From: an uncultured Mycobacteriaceae bacterium | Lineage (GTDB): Bacteria > Actinomycetota > Actinomycetes > Mycobacteriales > Mycobacteriaceae | Direction of reading: 5' to 3' | NCBI GenBank assembly: GCA_902826815.1 | Contig: CADEGF010000041.1 | Location: forward strand, 1 to 64,000 | Length of the DNA stretch: 64,000 nucleotides | Part shown: piece after piece, positions 63,251 to 64,000 of the stretch | How positions within the stretch are numbered: position 1 is the stretch's first letter | Layout: every line of letters starts with the position of its first letter | The notes under the pieces: model-generated | Told to the model about the DNA's origin: nothing | Seen by the model: only the letters and a program-made list of their open reading frames with translations | Databases searched by the model: none | Program-made: the position numbers and the translations under genes

Positions 63251-64000
63251 CTATTCGAACAGGCCTTGCTGCCCCAATCCCGATACGCCGGCCGGCGGGG
63301 TCATCCCGAGGTGGGTCCACGCCTTGGCGGTGGCGACGCGGCCGCGCGGTGTGCGGGCGAGCATCCCGGCGCGCACCAGGAACGGTTCGCACACCTCCTC
63401 GACCGTCGTGGCTTCCTCGCCGACTGCGACCGCAAGCGTGGAGACGCCGACAGGCCCTCCGCCGAAACTACGGGTGAGCGCGGACAGGACGGCGCGGTCG
63501 AGCCGATCGAGGCCGAGTTCGTCGACGTCGTAGACCTCGAGCGCGTACTTCGCGATGTCACAGGTGATCACGCCGTCGGCGCGCACCTCGGCGTAGTCAC
63601 GAACCCGGCGCAGCAGCCGGTTGGCGATTCGCGGCGTTCCGCGGGACCGGCGGGCGATCTCGGTGCCTGCCTCCGAACCCAGCTCGATACCCAGGATGCC
63701 TGCCGAACGCGTCAAGACCCGCTCCAGCTCGGCCGGTTCGTAGAAATCCATGTGGGCGGTGAAGCCGAACCGGTCACGCAACGGGCCCGTCAGCGCACCC
63801 GACCGGGTGGTGGCGCCGACGAGGGTGAAGGGTGCCACCTCGAGCGGAATCGACGTTGCACCAGGGCCTTTCCCGACGACGACGTCGACCCGGAAGTCCT
63901 CCATCGCCAGATACAGCATTTCCTCGGCGGGCCGCGCGATGCGGTGGATCTCGTCGATGAACAACACGTCGTGCTCTACCAGGTTTGACAGCATCGCGGC
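63251..64000 (-). CDS. ruvB: Holliday junction ATP-dependent helicase RuvB, C-terminal part
   Basis: The visible 250 residues cover Walker B (V-L-F-I-D-E-I-H-R), sensor 1 (L-V-G-A-T-T-R-S-G), the arginine-finger region (L-R-D-R-F-G-F) and the winged-helix C-terminus ([17 protein letters not shown]). RuvB powers branch migration of Holliday junctions with RuvA. The gene start and Walker A lie beyond the right edge. It ends nine bases before the DUF1304 start. Confidence 0.97.
   Translation of the reverse strand, partial: AAMLSNLVEHDVLFIDEIHRIARPAEEMLYLAMEDFRVDVVVGKGPGATSIPLEVAPFTLVGATTRSGALTGPLRDRFGFTAHMDFYEPAELERVLTRSAGILGIELGSEAGTEIARRSRGTPRIANRLLRRVRDYAEVRADGVITCDIAKYALEVYDVDELGLDRLDRAVLSALTRSFGGGPVGVSTLAVAVGEEATTVEEVCEPFLVRAGMLARTPRGRVATAKAWTHLGMTPPAGVSGLGQQGLFE

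Overview
The window is a GC-rich chromosomal segment of a mycobacterium, most likely a fast-growing environmental Mycolicibacterium-type species. The right half keeps the gene order of the M. tuberculosis Rv2567-Rv2592c neighbourhood: aspS, a PanE-like reductase, a YpfJ-type metallopeptidase, an Rv2578c-like radical SAM protein, hisS, an Rv2581c-like metallo-hydrolase, ppiB, relA, apt, an Rv2585c-like lipoprotein, secF, secD, yajC, gabT, carboxylic acid reductase (FadD9) and ruvB. Other mycobacterial marks are an LpqH-type lipoprotein, a mycofactocin-type SDR, a PrrB-like kinase and a LexA/SOS box with the consensus TCGAAC-N4-GTTCGA. I saw no tRNA, rRNA, CRISPR array, insertion sequence or prophage.

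Layout. (1) 1-840: the start of an acyl-CoA synthetase-like gene leaving the window, a DUF861 cupin, and a UvrA C-terminal remnant. (2) 838-12686: an accessory catabolic locus of two parallel modules. Each has a PucR regulator divergent from a tightly overlapped operon carrying an APC permease and SDR dehydrogenases. One operon adds an agmatinase-family hydrolase and a polysaccharide-deacetylase/allantoinase-like protein; the other adds a creatininase-family amidohydrolase and an NAD-dependent epimerase. The likely role is uptake and breakdown of one or more nitrogenous (guanidino, ureido or lactam-like) compounds; the substrate cannot be read from sequence. (3) 12687-17186: zinc peptidase, transglutaminase-like protein and an ATP-grasp/alpha-E fusion in one overlapping operon. 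(4) 17187-28487: a DUF389 remnant, membrane protein, lipoprotein, HxlR regulator, thiolase, Ddn-like protein, aspS, PanE-like reductase, carboxylesterase, two metallopeptidase-type proteins and an exported protein, ending with a metallo-beta-lactamase-fold remnant.

(5) 28484-38242: accessory lipid or steroid-type catabolism with a DinB-like protein, a mycofactocin-type SDR, a TesB-like thioesterase, a TetR regulator with two matching palindromic operators, an amidohydrolase, a paired acyl-CoA dehydrogenase operon, an HSL-family esterase and an unusual low-complexity membrane protein behind an AT-rich leader. (6) 38276-42218: SOS-linked radical SAM gene, an uncharacterised two-gene unit (acyltransferase-like plus short flavoprotein-like), an MmpS-like secreted protein and a membrane protein. 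(7) 42215-64000: the housekeeping block (hisS to ruvB), interrupted by a PPIase paralogue fused to a DUF4190-type region, an orphan PrrB-like histidine kinase, a membrane diguanylate cyclase, and a carboxylic acid reductase behind a repeat-rich promoter.

The strongest candidates for undescribed biology are the paired PucR modules, the transglutaminase/ATP-grasp/zinc-peptidase operon and the TetR palindrome regulon. Most gene assignments rest on motif recognition by eye; orthology to named M. tuberculosis genes is from memory of gene order and size, not from a search.
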